Notes: generated by a model from the letters alone, not told the origin. Positions 1 to 9,470 are shown, counted from the stretch's first letter. The stretch: DNA of 52,610 bases from Chloroflexota bacterium (GCA_028874365.1 JAPPJZ010000062.1:1-52610); one strand, 5' to 3'. Numbers and translations are program-made.

Positions 1-165
1 CGCCGCCGCGCACCCTCACTCTGACATGTCTACGCGCTACTGTGAACAGGCCCTAGGCCCGAGGACTCGCTCATAGTCGACGCGCACGACTACTTTAGGG
101 AACAGGTCTCACGCTGGTTAACAGAGCAAACAGATCTGGAAACCGCAGTCGCCGGGCTGAGCGTT

Positions 166-1374
166 GTGCTGGCTCGGATGCTTCAACTCGTCGTGATTGA
201 CCTCGATGCGGATGCCGAACCTCAAGTGATTTTCGAGACGCTCAACGCTCGCGGAACACCGCTTCTACAAGCTGATCTGGTTCGGAACTACATGATACTC
301 AAGGCGAAAGCAGAAGGGCTCAACGAGGATGCGTTCAATCGAGAGTGGTTGCTTCCGTTCAACACGCAATGGTGGCAAGAGCAAGTTCGATTTGGGCGCT
401 ATGTTCGGGCGCGCTTCGAGCAGTTTCTGTACTACTGGATTATGATGCGCACCGCCAAGGACATCAGGGTTGATGATGTCTTTCGCGGCTTCCAGAGGTA
501 CGTCGATGACGAGGTCGATTCGATCGAGGGTGTGGCAGCTGAGATCAAGCAATCCGCGGAGGTGTTCGAGTGGCTCGAGAGTCGTGATTCCGCCAACAGA
601 TCGGGTCGGTGGTATCCGTACCTGAGCACCCGACAACGTCTTGACATCAGTGTGGATACGCCAGTGATGCTGTGGTTGTTCGCACAGAAGTTGCCCGAGG
701 CGACGCTTGAGCGAGTCATGTCTGCATTCGAGAGCTGGTATGTGCGGCGAATCCTGTGGGGTCGCCTTTTGACAAGCGACAACCGTGTCCTGATGGGTCT
801 CCTTACGCGGTTGGCCCGGTCAGCACACGACGAGGCTACTGCGGACATCGTCATCGACTTCTTCAAGAACCAGGAAGCCGATCGAATGAGTTGGACCGAT
901 GACGAAGAGTTCTTCCGGACTTTGGCCGGAGTGAAGTCCTATGGCCGGCTCAGCCGGGCTCGCGTCTTGTATCTCCTGTCTCGGCTGGAGGCTCACCTAA
1001 GGACCAGTCGAGCCGAGGACGTCTCGTGGCTCAGCAACATTCAAATCGAACACGTGATGCCTCGGAAATGGCAGAAGCACTGGCCATTGCAGGGCGAGGT
1101 AGGTGAAGGCTTCACCAGCGAAGAAGAGTACAGAGACTATGTGCTCAACTGTCTGGGTAACCTCACGCTTGTCACAGGCAAGCTCAATAGCTCGGTCTCG
1201 AATGGGCCTTGGAAGCGGAAGCGCAAAGCGTTTGACAGACATAGCGTTCTGTTTCTCAACAAGGACGTTTTGGAGCAAGGCGGGGACTCTTGGACAATGG
1301 CCGACATCGAAGAGCGGTCGGAACGTCTCGCTGAGCTCGCGCTTGAGATCTGGCCAGGCCCCGATAAGTTCTAG
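166..1374 (+). CDS. GmrSD-type (DUF262/DUF1524) restriction endonuclease family protein, 5' end missing or broken
   Basis: Members of this family are type IV-like, NTP-dependent nucleases that cut modified DNA. Seen: residues 20-50 carry the DUF262 tail signature (FETLNARG, LLQADLVRN). Near the C-terminus, a DUF1524 HNH-like module has IEHVMP (His296) followed by NCLGNLTL and NSSVSNGPW. The 402 residues shown start at a GTG, but the frame is open back to base 46 and encodes plausible DUF262 sequence (AHDYFREQVSRWL). A stop at 43-45 and no ATG/GTG/TTG between 46 and 166 mean the real N-terminus, including the DGQQR-type catalytic part of DUF262, is not in this frame. The gene is therefore either frameshifted or has its start outside the window. 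Base composition looks less GC-rich than its neighbours, which fits horizontal transfer. Family call is firm; functionality is doubtful. Confidence 0.8.
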   Translation: MLARMLQLVVIDLDADAEPQVIFETLNARGTPLLQADLVRNYMILKAKAEGLNEDAFNREWLLPFNTQWWQEQVRFGRYVRARFEQFLYYWIMMRTAKDIRVDDVFRGFQRYVDDEVDSIEGVAAEIKQSAEVFEWLESRDSANRSGRWYPYLSTRQRLDISVDTPVMLWLFAQKLPEATLERVMSAFESWYVRRILWGRLLTSDNRVLMGLLTRLARSAHDEATADIVIDFFKNQEADRMSWTDDEEFFRTLAGVKSYGRLSRARVLYLLSRLEAHLRTSRAEDVSWLSNIQIEHVMPRKWQKHWPLQGEVGEGFTSEEEYRDYVLNCLGNLTLVTGKLNSSVSNGPWKRKRKAFDRHSVLFLNKDVLEQGGDSWTMADIEERSERLAELALEIWPGPDKF

Positions 1375-1377
1375 GCT
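1372..1377 (+). promoter_or_regulatory. -10 element of leaderless promoter for the four-rhodanese gene
   Basis: TAGGCT, then six bases, then the ATG at 1384. It overlaps the TAG stop of the preceding nuclease gene. The same arrangement recurs at eight other genes in the window. No Shine-Dalgarno sequence is visible. Confidence 0.5.
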
Positions 1378-1383
1378 GACATC

Positions 1384-2973
1384 ATGCCAACGCCGATTAC
1401 TCCTCACGAGCTCCACCGAAGACTCGCCGATGACGCGCCGATTGCGCTCATTGACGTGCGCGATCCACCCGAGTACAACGCGTCGCACATCGTCGGGGCG
1501 AGTTTGATTCCTCGGCGGATGCTGGAGTTTGAGCTGTCTGAGGCCGTGCCTCATCGCGACACTCCGATTGTGCTCTGCGATGAGGATGAGCGGCTGGTTC
1601 ACTTCGCGGCGGCGACGGTTGAGCGGATGGGGTACTCCGATGTATCGACGCTCTCGGGCGGGACCAACCGCTGGGCGTTCCTGGACCTGCCGACGGAGTG
1701 GGGCGTGAATGTGCCCAGCAAAGACTTCGGCGAGCGGGTTGAGGTCGTTCATCACGTGCCGGAGATCGACGCGGACGACCTGCATGCTCGGATTGAGCGC
1801 GGCGACCCGCTGGTCATTCTCGACACGCGTACGCCGGAGGAGTACCGCCGCTCCTGCATCCCCGGCGGACAGAGCATGCCGGGCGGCGAACTGGCTTTCC
1901 GGATCACCGATGTGCTTGATGACGCGCCCGACGATGCGACGGTCGTGATTAACTGCGCCGGTCGCACGCGCAGCATCATCGGCACACGCGTGTTGCAGCG
2001 GATGGCGCTCGATCGCGAGGTCGTGGGCCTGAAGAACGGTACCGCCGGTTGGATGCTGGCGGGGCACGAGCTCGAATTCGGGGCCGACCGCGATGCGCTC
2101 CCCGATGTCACACGGGATGGTCAGGCCGCCGCCGAGGCGTACGCCCGCCGCTGTGCCGAAGAGGACGGTGTGCAACTGATCAGCGTCGAGCAGTTGGACG
2201 AGCTACGCGAGCGCAGCCAGTGGGAGAGCGTGTACTTCATCGACGTCCGCACCGACGTCGAGCATGAGGCGGGTCACATTCCCGGATTCCGCTGGTTCGC
2301 CGGCGGACAGGCGGTGCAGCGCAGCGACGATGTCGCGGTCGTGCATCATGCGCCAATCGTCTTCGCCTGCGACGGCGTCGCTCGGGCGGCGCTGACTGCG
2401 TCGTGGTACCGGCAGATGGGACATCGACACATCTACGCGCTCGACGGCGGTATCGGTGCCTGGGTCGCAGCCGGCCGCAACCTCGAGCCGGGAATGAGAG
2501 TGCCCGAACCGGGGTTGGTCTCGCAGGCGCGCCAGACGGTGATCACCATCGAGCCCGCCCAGACGTTCGACCAGCCGGACGCGGTCGTCCTACACGTCGG
2601 CACCAGTGAGGAGTTCGCCCAGGCGCACCCGCCGGGCGCTCGATGGGCACCACGAGGATCGCTGGAGCGTGACATCGAGTCTCTGGCTCCAGACGATACG
2701 ACGGCGTTGATCACCGTCTGCGAAACAGGGCTGCAGTCGCTCCTGGCCGCTCAGACCCTACTCGAACTCGGGCGGCCCAACTCCTCTGCGCTCGCGGGCG
2801 GCATGGTCGCCTATCGGGAAGCAGGGCTGCCGCTGGAGATTGGGCTGACCGGTGTGATGTCGCCGCCGAGTGACATTCTCACGTTCGGGCCGCAGCGCGG
2901 CTACGCCGACATGCAGCACTATCTCCGCTGGGAGACGGCGCTGGGCGAGAAATACGTCGGCGACTCTTCATAG
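1384..2973 (+). CDS. Four-domain rhodanese sulfurtransferase
   Basis: Rhodaneses move sulfane sulfur (thiosulfate or persulfide) through an active-site cysteine. Seen: 529 residues forming four consecutive rhodanese-like domains, about 1-110, 120-235, 262-370 and 385-490. Each keeps a cysteine at the active-loop position: Cys65 (VLCDED), Cys191 (NCAGRTR), Cys329 (FACDGVAR) and Cys446 (TVCETGLQ). Domain starts carry the usual ALIDVRDPPEY, VILDTRTPEEY and YFIDVRTDVEH signatures; the fourth (VVLHVGTSEEF) has lost the arginine. Domain 2 has the most canonical CxGRTR loop and is likely the main catalyst. No signal peptide, so cytoplasmic. Most multi-domain rhodaneses have two domains with one active cysteine, so four cysteine-bearing domains is unusual. 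Physiological partner unknown. Confidence 0.9.
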   Translation: MPTPITPHELHRRLADDAPIALIDVRDPPEYNASHIVGASLIPRRMLEFELSEAVPHRDTPIVLCDEDERLVHFAAATVERMGYSDVSTLSGGTNRWAFLDLPTEWGVNVPSKDFGERVEVVHHVPEIDADDLHARIERGDPLVILDTRTPEEYRRSCIPGGQSMPGGELAFRITDVLDDAPDDATVVINCAGRTRSIIGTRVLQRMALDREVVGLKNGTAGWMLAGHELEFGADRDALPDVTRDGQAAAEAYARRCAEEDGVQLISVEQLDELRERSQWESVYFIDVRTDVEHEAGHIPGFRWFAGGQAVQRSDDVAVVHHAPIVFACDGVARAALTASWYRQMGHRHIYALDGGIGAWVAAGRNLEPGMRVPEPGLVSQARQTVITIEPAQTFDQPDAVVLHVGTSEEFAQAHPPGARWAPRGSLERDIESLAPDDTTALITVCETGLQSLLAAQTLLELGRPNSSALAGGMVAYREAGLPLEIGLTGVMSPPSDILTFGPQRGYADMQHYLRWETALGEKYVGDSS

Positions 2974-3005
2974 CCCGCCCGCCGACCTCGTGCGACACTT
3001 GAGGC

Positions 3006-3659
3006 ATGGTCCGACTGCCCAAGCTCCGACGTCGCGGACTCAAGCCGCTGCAGGGCGCACGCCTGATCGTGGGTCTGGGGAATCCAGGCCCGGACTACTC
3101 GCAGAACCGACATAACGCCGGGGCGCGTTCGGCCGAACACATCAGGCGATCGTTGGGTCTGCCTCAACCACAGCGCGAGTCGCGGTTCCGCGTCTCGCAG
3201 GGCGAGACGAAGCATGGCCCGATCGCGGTCGTGATCCCGCGCACGTTCATGAACGAGTCGGGCAAGGCGGTGCAATCGCTGCTCGACAGGTACCGCGCCG
3301 ACCCGTCCGACCTCATCCTGCTGGTTGACGAACTTGACCTCGAGCCCGGTCGGATCCGCGTCCGACCGTCGGGCTCCGACGCCGGACAGCGCGGGATGCG
3401 CTCAATCCGCGCCACAATCGGCGAACTGGACTTTCCTCGCGTGCGGATCGGCGTCGGGCGGCCGCTGGTCGACGGCAAGCCGTCGCACCATCCCGACGAT
3501 GTCGCCGACTGGCTGCTCAGCGATCCGACCCCGAGCGAGCGGCAGTTGCTGTTCGCCGCGGAGAAACGCGCCGCCGAAGCCGTCATCCACCTGCTTGAGC
3601 ACGGGGTCGAATCGGCGATGAACGAGTACAACCGGGTCGCCGAGAACAGCCAGAGTTGA
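3006..3659 (+). CDS. pth: Peptidyl-tRNA hydrolase
   Basis: Cleaves the ester bond of peptidyl-tRNA released from stalled ribosomes and recycles tRNA. Seen: 217 residues with VGLGNPGPDY (23-31, Asn26), NRHNAG (34-39, catalytic His36), TFMNESG (80-86, Asn83) and DELDLEPG (108-115). An N-terminal extension of about 18 residues precedes the conserved core. Odd feature: the motif that is normally GHNG reads GQRG (127-130), so the His and the tRNA-contacting Asn of that loop are replaced by Gln and Arg. Lies between the rhodanese gene (32 nt upstream) and mfd (84 nt downstream); pth-mfd adjacency is common in bacteria. The ATG at 3006 is preceded by GACACT plus six bases, a weak match to the leaderless promoter pattern seen elsewhere here. 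Confidence 0.93.
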   Translation: MVRLPKLRRRGLKPLQGARLIVGLGNPGPDYSQNRHNAGARSAEHIRRSLGLPQPQRESRFRVSQGETKHGPIAVVIPRTFMNESGKAVQSLLDRYRADPSDLILLVDELDLEPGRIRVRPSGSDAGQRGMRSIRATIGELDFPRVRIGVGRPLVDGKPSHHPDDVADWLLSDPTPSERQLLFAAEKRAAEAVIHLLEHGVESAMNEYNRVAENSQS

Positions 3660-3743
3660 GTCCAACGTTGAGGCGCGCATCACGTTCGCTGCCTCCGGCT
3701 CACGTAAGCTGAGCCCAGGCATCAGCGGACGGAGACTGCGCGC

Positions 3744-6700
3744 GTGAGCGCCGCCGACCCGCACGATCAACCAGTGGGCCTGCTCGCCGGGCTCAGTCCC
3801 ACTGTGCTCAACGCCGTTGAGCCCTTCGACGACCGGGAGACGCTCGGGGTCATTGACGCTGCGAAGCCGGCCGTGATCGCGGCGCTCGCCGCCCGACATC
3901 GACCTCCGGTGCTGGTTCTGACCGCAACGCCCGCCTCGGCCGCCGACCTGCTGGACGCTCTGCCGCTCTGGCTCGGCCGCGAGGATCGAGACCGATTGCT
4001 GTCGTTCCCCGCTCGGGAGAGCGCGCCGTACGAACGGCAAAGTCCTGCGCCTGACCTTGTTGAGGCACGCCTCAGCGCAGTCGAAGCGTTGCGGAGACGA
4101 TCGCCGATCGTCGTTGCCTACATTGACGCCGTTGCGCAGCGCACCGTCTCCATCGCGTCGGCGCCGTTCGACGTGTGCCGGGGCGCGGAGCTTCGCCTCG
4201 ACGAACTCGTGCGCGCGCTCGACGCGAGCGGTTATCAGCGAAGCCGGATCGTGGTGGAGCCGGCCTGCTTCGCCGTCCGCGGCGGGATCATCGATCTCTG
4301 GCCGCCGGCAGACGACGCGCCGGTGCGTGTCGAACTGTTCGGCGACGAAGTCGAATCGATGCGCCGGTTTGACCCGATGACCCAGCGCTCGACCGAGTCC
4401 GTCGAGCGGGTGGGCGTCAGGCCCGCGCGAGAGTGGAGCCAGGACGACGGATCCGGTCAACGCGTCCGGGACCTGGTCTGCGCGGTCGACGCTGCGCAGA
4501 GCGATGTGACGGCAACGGAACTGAATGACGAAGCCGCGGTCCTGGCGCTCGACATCGAGCACCTGCGCAGCGGCACTCCTGCATCCCGTCCCGACTTCTG
4601 GACACAGTTCCTGGCGTCCAGCTCGATCTTCGACCACCTGCCAGACGATGCCCTGATCCTCATTGACGAGCCGCACGACCTCGCTGCGAGGATGGAGGAG
4701 CGCGACGAACGCGCCCGGCACGCTCGCGATGAGTTGGAGCGCGGCGGCCGGATCCCGCGGGGCCTTCCGCATCCGTGGCTCGATGAGGAAGCGATGCAAA
4801 CGCGGCTGAAGGGGGCGCCGCAAGCGGTGCGGTCGCTCTCACGACTCGCCAGCGGAGACCAACGGTTGCCGTTCCGCTCTACTCCGCGGCTCGCGGGCAA
4901 GCTCGCCCAACTGTTTGAGTCGCTCCGCGCCCAGCCCGACTCCGGTGCTCGCGTGATGGTCTCGCTGCAGGAGGCTCGGCTATCGGAGCTGATGGCCGAT
5001 CTCGGACTGCCGTTGGCGACGCTCGCCGCTGAAGCCGCTCCCCTGCCTGGCGCGATCTCGGTGGGCCGCGCGGCGATCGCCGAGGGCTGGCAGCTCGACG
5101 ATCCGGCTACCGACCGGCGACTGCTGACGCTGATCAGCGACACCGAGATCTTCGGCTTCGAGCGGCAACGCCAGCGTCGTCCGCTGCGAGCGCGGGGCGG
5201 GCAGGCCGCCGATCCGCACCTGCTGGAAACGCTCAAGCCCGGCGATTTCGTCGTCCACATCGACAGTGGTATCGGGCGATTCCACGGCATCGTGCATGAA
5301 CGTCTCGGCGGGCGAGAGGGCGAGTATCTCGACCTGCGCTATGCCAAAGGGGATCGACTGCTGGTTCCCACCGACAAGCTCGACCGCGTGCAGCCGTACG
5401 TGGGACCGTCCGACGCGCCGCCCACGCTGACCCGCCTGGGCGGCGGTCAATGGCAGCGCGCCAAGGCCCGCGTACGTGGCGCCGTCGCCGAGATCGCTGA
5501 CGAACTGCTCGAAGTCCATGCCGCCCGGGAGACCGAGCCGGGCATCGCGATCGAACCGGATACGCCCTGGCAGATCGAACTCGAGGCGTCGTTCCCATAC
5601 GTCGAAACGCTCGATCAACACCGAGCGATTGAAGAGGTGAGGCAGGACCAGGAGGCGACCAAGCCGATGGACCGCCTGGTCGTCGGCGATGTCGGCTACG
5701 GCAAGACGGAGGTGGCCGTGCGAGCCGCGTTCAAAGCGGTGATGTCGGGGCACCAGGTCGCCGTGCTTGTGCCGACGACGGTGCTCGCGCAGCAGCACTT
5801 CGACACGTTCCGTCAACGCCTCGCTGCGATGCATGTGGAAGTCGATCTGTTGTCGCGACTTCGCACGTCGGCCGAGCAGCAGGTCACGCTCGGGGGTCTG
5901 CGCGCGGGCGCGGTCGACATCGTGATCGGCACGCATCGGCTGCTGCAGAAGGACATCGCGTTCAAGAGCCTTGGACTCGTTGTGATCGATGAGGAGCAGC
6001 GCTTCGGGGTCGAGCACAAGGAACGCCTCAAGAAGTTGCGGCGCGAAGTCGACGTGCTCACGCTGTCGGCAACGCCGATTCCGAGGTCGCTGCACCAGGC
6101 CGTCACCGGGATCCGCGACATGTCGACGATCGCCACGCCGCCGGAGGAACGCCTGCCGATCAGCACCTACGTCATGGAGCGGGACGACAGCGTGATCCGC
6201 GAGGCAATCCTGCGTGAGATGGATCGCGGCGGACAGGTCTACTTCCTGCACAACGAGGTCCGCTCGATTGACAGCGAAACGATCGAACTGCGCCGTCTGG
6301 TGCCGGAGGCCCGCTTCCTGATCGCCCACGGCCAGATGCCCGCCAACGTCCTGCGCGATCACATGGAGCGCTTCATCAACGGCGACGCCGATGTGCTTGT
6401 GTGCTCGACGATCATCGAGTCCGGTGTCGATATCCCGCGCGTGAACACGATCATTCTCGACCGCGCGGAGCGCCTGGGGCTGGCTCAGATGTACCAGCTG
6501 CGAGGCCGGGTCGGACGTTCTAGTGTGCGGGCCTTTGCCTACCTGATGACCGAGCCGTACCGGTCGCTCACAGAGGTCGCGCAGCGGCGGTTGGCGACGA
6601 TCATGGAGGCCGATGATCTTGGCGCGGGCTTCCAGATCGCGCTCAAAGACCTCGAAATCCGGGGAGCGGGAAACCTGCTCGGCGCTCAGCAGTCGGGACA

Positions 6701-7238
6701 CATTGGTGCGGTTGGCTTCACCCTGTTCACCCAGCTTCTCGCCGAAGCGGTTGACCGTGCACGGTCCAGGCGAAGCGGAGAGCGCTCGGTCAGTCGCAGG
6801 CAAGGCACGAGGGTCAATGTTGACCTGGCGTTGCCCCGATTCCTGCCGGAAACGTACGTCGAGGACCTTGGCCTGAGAATGACGCTCTACCAGCGCCTTG
6901 CGGCCGCTGAGTCGCCCGAAGCGGTCGAGGACTTCGCCCGAGAACTCGTTGACCGCTTCGGACCGTTGCCCGTCCCGACAATCAACCTGCTTGGCGCGGT
7001 CAAGCTCAAGGTGCTCGCTTCAAGGATCGGGGCCGAAGCGATCCAGTCCGAAGGTGAGCAGGTCATTCTCAGGCTCGCGCCAGGGCTGAGGTTCAGCCCG
7101 GAACAACGGAAGATCAGGGTTCCGCGCCAGATACAGATCGGCTCAACCCAGCTCCGGTACGCCCCATCAAGGAGGCTGGTCGAGGCGAACTGGGAGGAAG
7201 TGCTGACCGGCGTGCTGCAGCAGCTGTCCGCGACGTAA
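3744..7238 (+). CDS. mfd: Transcription-repair coupling factor
   Basis: Mfd displaces RNA polymerase stalled at DNA lesions and recruits UvrA for nucleotide excision repair. Seen: 1164 residues, the usual length for the family. Residues 1 to about 480 form the UvrB-like N-terminal module. Residues 500-560 form the CarD/RID RNA polymerase-interaction domain (GDFVVHIDSGIGRFHG). The translocase follows, with Walker A GDVGYGKT (648-655), a DEEQ box (749-752) and helicase C motifs (STIIESGVDIPR, QLRGRVGRS). The C-terminal TRCF domain starts near residue 1000. The start is a GTG with GGAG about ten bases upstream. It follows pth on the same strand. A GGCTCA/TGAGCC hairpin at 3697-3715 lies in the short leader region. 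Confidence 0.97.
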   Translation: MSAADPHDQPVGLLAGLSPTVLNAVEPFDDRETLGVIDAAKPAVIAALAARHRPPVLVLTATPASAADLLDALPLWLGREDRDRLLSFPARESAPYERQSPAPDLVEARLSAVEALRRRSPIVVAYIDAVAQRTVSIASAPFDVCRGAELRLDELVRALDASGYQRSRIVVEPACFAVRGGIIDLWPPADDAPVRVELFGDEVESMRRFDPMTQRSTESVERVGVRPAREWSQDDGSGQRVRDLVCAVDAAQSDVTATELNDEAAVLALDIEHLRSGTPASRPDFWTQFLASSSIFDHLPDDALILIDEPHDLAARMEERDERARHARDELERGGRIPRGLPHPWLDEEAMQTRLKGAPQAVRSLSRLASGDQRLPFRSTPRLAGKLAQLFESLRAQPDSGARVMVSLQEARLSELMADLGLPLATLAAEAAPLPGAISVGRAAIAEGWQLDDPATDRRLLTLISDTEIFGFERQRQRRPLRARGGQAADPHLLETLKPGDFVVHIDSGIGRFHGIVHERLGGREGEYLDLRYAKGDRLLVPTDKLDRVQPYVGPSDAPPTLTRLGGGQWQRAKARVRGAVAEIADELLEVHAARETEPGIAIEPDTPWQIELEASFPYVETLDQHRAIEEVRQDQEATKPMDRLVVGDVGYGKTEVAVRAAFKAVMSGHQVAVLVPTTVLAQQHFDTFRQRLAAMHVEVDLLSRLRTSAEQQVTLGGLRAGAVDIVIGTHRLLQKDIAFKSLGLVVIDEEQRFGVEHKERLKKLRREVDVLTLSATPIPRSLHQAVTGIRDMSTIATPPEERLPISTYVMERDDSVIREAILREMDRGGQVYFLHNEVRSIDSETIELRRLVPEARFLIAHGQMPANVLRDHMERFINGDADVLVCSTIIESGVDIPRVNTIILDRAERLGLAQMYQLRGRVGRSSVRAFAYLMTEPYRSLTEVAQRRLATIMEADDLGAGFQIALKDLEIRGAGNLLGAQQSGHIGAVGFTLFTQLLAEAVDRARSRRSGERSVSRRQGTRVNVDLALPRFLPETYVEDLGLRMTLYQRLAAAESPEAVEDFARELVDRFGPLPVPTINLLGAVKLKVLASRIGAEAIQSEGEQVILRLAPGLRFSPEQRKIRVPRQIQIGSTQLRYAPSRRLVEANWEEVLTGVLQQLSAT

Positions 7239-7242
7239 CAAT

Positions 7243-7281
7243 GTCGAACAATGGCCTCAGGCGTTCGCCAGCATGTTCGAC
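7243..7281 (+). terminator. Inverted repeat after mfd, candidate terminator
   Basis: GTCGAACA at 7243-7250 pairs perfectly with TGTTCGAC at 7274-7281, and an inner GGC/GCC pair extends the stem. It sits five bases past the mfd stop. No T-run follows, so it could instead be a transcript-end stabiliser or an operator. Confidence 0.4.
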
Positions 7282-7363
7282 TGCACAATCTCCACCCTCT
7301 CTCACCAATCTGCGAGCGACAGGTCGAGTAATGCCAGTCGCTGATCGTTGTCGGGACGCTGGG

Positions 7364-7369
7364 TAGGCT
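7364..7369 (+). promoter_or_regulatory. -10 element of leaderless promoter for the exchanger gene
   Basis: TAGGCT followed by six bases and the GTG start at 7376. Identical in hexamer and spacing to the element at 1372. Confidence 0.6.
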
Positions 7370-7375
7370 GACCTG

Positions 7376-8749
7376 GTGCAACTTCGCTCTGCCTGGACCC
7401 TGCTGATTGGCGCCACGCTCGTTGGATTGCCGGCGCTAATCTTTCGCATCGGCGGGATTCACGTCAGCACCGAGCTCGAGGTCACGATCTTCGGGCTGGG
7501 CATACTCTCGGCCGCGTTTCTGATCTCGACCGGCGCGGAGGCGGCGCAGCACGACATCCCGGCGGCGCTTTCGGTCGCCTTGATCGCGTTCATCGCGGTA
7601 TTGCCCGAGTACGCCGTCGACCTGCTGCTTGCCTTCGAGGCGGGGGGTGAAGACCTGGCATTGTGCGGCGCGGCCGGTCAGCCGGAATGCAAGCGCGAAC
7701 TGGCGTTGGCCAACATGACCGGCGCCAACCGGCTCCTGCTCGGCGTCGGCTGGGCGACCGTGATTTTCCTCTTTGCATGGAAGCGCGGGGGACCGCGCAG
7801 GATTGTGGTCACCGCCGCAAGAAGCTCCTGGCGCTACCTGCGCCGCCGCGCCCCCGATCCCGACGAGCCGCTGCTGAGGCTGCCGGGCGGGATCGGCCTC
7901 GATATTGGCATCCTCGCTGTGGCGACGATCTATTCGTTCATCATCGTCGTCAAGGGGCGACTCGCGATCGAAGACACGATTGTCCTGGGCGTGCTCTTCT
8001 TCTGGTACGTACTCCGGTTGACCCGCTCGCCGGTTGAGGAGCCGGAGCTTGAGGGTCCGGCGGCCAGGGTCGGGAGTCTCCCGACCGTCCAACGGCGAAT
8101 CGCGGTGGCCTTCCTGATCGGTTACTCGGCTGCCGTGATCGCACTGTCCGCCGAGCCTTTCGTGCATGGTCTCGAACAGATCGGTCGCGACGTGGGCATC
8201 GGTGAGTTCTTTGTGATCCAGTGGATCGCACCGCTGGCCTCGGAGTCGCCTGAGTTCCTGGCGGCGCTCTATCTCGTCTGGCGAGGCTCGGCCGGCATGG
8301 GCGTCAACATGCTGATCTCGAGCAAGGTCAACCAGTGGACGCTGCTGATCGCCTCCATTCCGATCGCCTTCATCGCCGGCGGCGGCATCATCGAAGGGAT
8401 TGCCTCCAGCAGCGTGCAACGGGCGGAGGTCTTCATCACGGCGGCGCAATCCGCATTCGGGGTGATGTTGATCATCGACCGGCGGCTCACGGCGCGCGCG
8501 GGCTTCGCTCTGATCAGTCTGTTCCTCGCTCAACTGATCACCCAGTTCTTCTTCCAGGAAGACAACACGCCTCGAATCGTGTTTGGCATCATCTATCTCG
8601 CCATCACGGCATTGATGGCCACCCAGCACTGGCGTAGCATCATGCCGACGTTGCGCGAAGCGTTCCGCTCGCCCGCTGCAGCGGCGGCGCTTCACACCCA
8701 TGGCGATGACGCAACGTCAGATCTAGAAACAGAAGGCAAGGACGAATGA
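7376..8749 (+). CDS. Cation/Ca2+ exchanger (CaCA) superfamily membrane protein
   Basis: CaCA proteins are antiporters exchanging Ca2+ or other cations for Na+ or H+. Seen: 457 residues with about ten hydrophobic segments and two inverted alpha-repeat signatures. The first is STGAEAAQ through AVLPEYAVDLL in the N-terminal half. The second is APLASESPEFLAALYL in the C-terminal half, which is very close to the family alpha-2 motif with its acidic ion ligand. A hydrophilic loop separates the halves, and the last ~40 residues are cytoplasmic. It starts at a GTG without a Shine-Dalgarno sequence, directly downstream of a -10 box. Its stop overlaps the start of the DUF169 gene (ATGA), so the two are probably translationally coupled. 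Substrate ion cannot be read from the sequence. Confidence 0.8.
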   Translation: MQLRSAWTLLIGATLVGLPALIFRIGGIHVSTELEVTIFGLGILSAAFLISTGAEAAQHDIPAALSVALIAFIAVLPEYAVDLLLAFEAGGEDLALCGAAGQPECKRELALANMTGANRLLLGVGWATVIFLFAWKRGGPRRIVVTAARSSWRYLRRRAPDPDEPLLRLPGGIGLDIGILAVATIYSFIIVVKGRLAIEDTIVLGVLFFWYVLRLTRSPVEEPELEGPAARVGSLPTVQRRIAVAFLIGYSAAVIALSAEPFVHGLEQIGRDVGIGEFFVIQWIAPLASESPEFLAALYLVWRGSAGMGVNMLISSKVNQWTLLIASIPIAFIAGGGIIEGIASSSVQRAEVFITAAQSAFGVMLIIDRRLTARAGFALISLFLAQLITQFFFQEDNTPRIVFGIIYLAITALMATQHWRSIMPTLREAFRSPAAAAALHTHGDDATSDLETEGKDE

Positions 8750-9456
8750 CGGACTGGACCGACCTCTCAGATCAACTCCAGGGCGCGTTGGGACTGGCAA
8801 ACAAGCCGTTGGCGATTACCTTCCACGACGCTGCATCCGGGGTCGCCGGATTCGATGCCCCGATGCCGGAACCGACTGACGACGGACGCACCGGTCGCGT
8901 TCCCGCCGGCTGCGTCTTCTGGATGCACGCCGCCGATCGCACCTTCTCGACCGTCGCCGCCGATCACCGCAATTGCTCGGTCGGATCGGTCACACACGGG
9001 TTCCTCGAACTGGGTGACGTGCTCGAGAGCGGCGATGTCGGCGCACTGCTCGAGTCGGGCTGGGTAACGGCTGAGGCCGCGATGGGCATACCGGTCGTTG
9101 AGGAGAAGCCGGAGGAGGTTGTCTACGGACCGCTGGGCGATTCGCCGAGCGACCCCGACGTGGTACTCCTGCGCATCACCGGCCGACAGCTCATGGTTCT
9201 GCACGATGCCTTTCCGTCGCTGCGGATCGAGGGCAAGCCACAGTGCCACATCATCGCCATCGCGAAGGCCGGCGAGATGGCGGCGTCGGTCGGTTGCCAG
9301 CTCTCGAGAGTGCGGACCCAGATGCCGAACGCCGAGGTGACCTGCGCCATTCCGGCGTCCCAGCTCGAGGGTTTGCTGGAGCGGCTCAGCGAAACGGCTG
9401 TGGCCGACCGAGCGGTCGCGCAATACGCGGCGGACGACATGGCCCGCTTCGCCTAG
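8746..9456 (+). CDS. DUF169 family protein
   Basis: Seen: 236 residues with the DUF169 pattern: [12 protein letters not shown] at the N-terminus, then [25 protein letters not shown] and a C-terminal [13 protein letters not shown] stretch with spaced cysteines. The function of the family is not established; the conserved cysteines could bind a metal or cofactor. Its ATG overlaps the stop of the exchanger gene by four bases. A MaoC hydratase follows 14 bases downstream, so all three are probably one transcript. No signal peptide or membrane segment, so cytoplasmic. Confidence 0.75.
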   Translation: MTDWTDLSDQLQGALGLANKPLAITFHDAASGVAGFDAPMPEPTDDGRTGRVPAGCVFWMHAADRTFSTVAADHRNCSVGSVTHGFLELGDVLESGDVGALLESGWVTAEAAMGIPVVEEKPEEVVYGPLGDSPSDPDVVLLRITGRQLMVLHDAFPSLRIEGKPQCHIIAIAKAGEMAASVGCQLSRVRTQMPNAEVTCAIPASQLEGLLERLSETAVADRAVAQYAADDMARFA

Positions 9457-9470
9457 TTCGGAGGCATTCG

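Noticed and set aside
4980-6803. Long minus-strand open frame (607 codons) opposite mfd
   Set aside because: Antisense shadow of a highly conserved gene in GC-rich DNA; Arg/His/Asp-rich low-complexity composition and no family motif.
7436-8701. Minus-strand open frame (421 codons) opposite the exchanger gene
   Set aside because: Charged, repetitive Arg/Asp/Gln composition expected when hydrophobic codons are read antisense.
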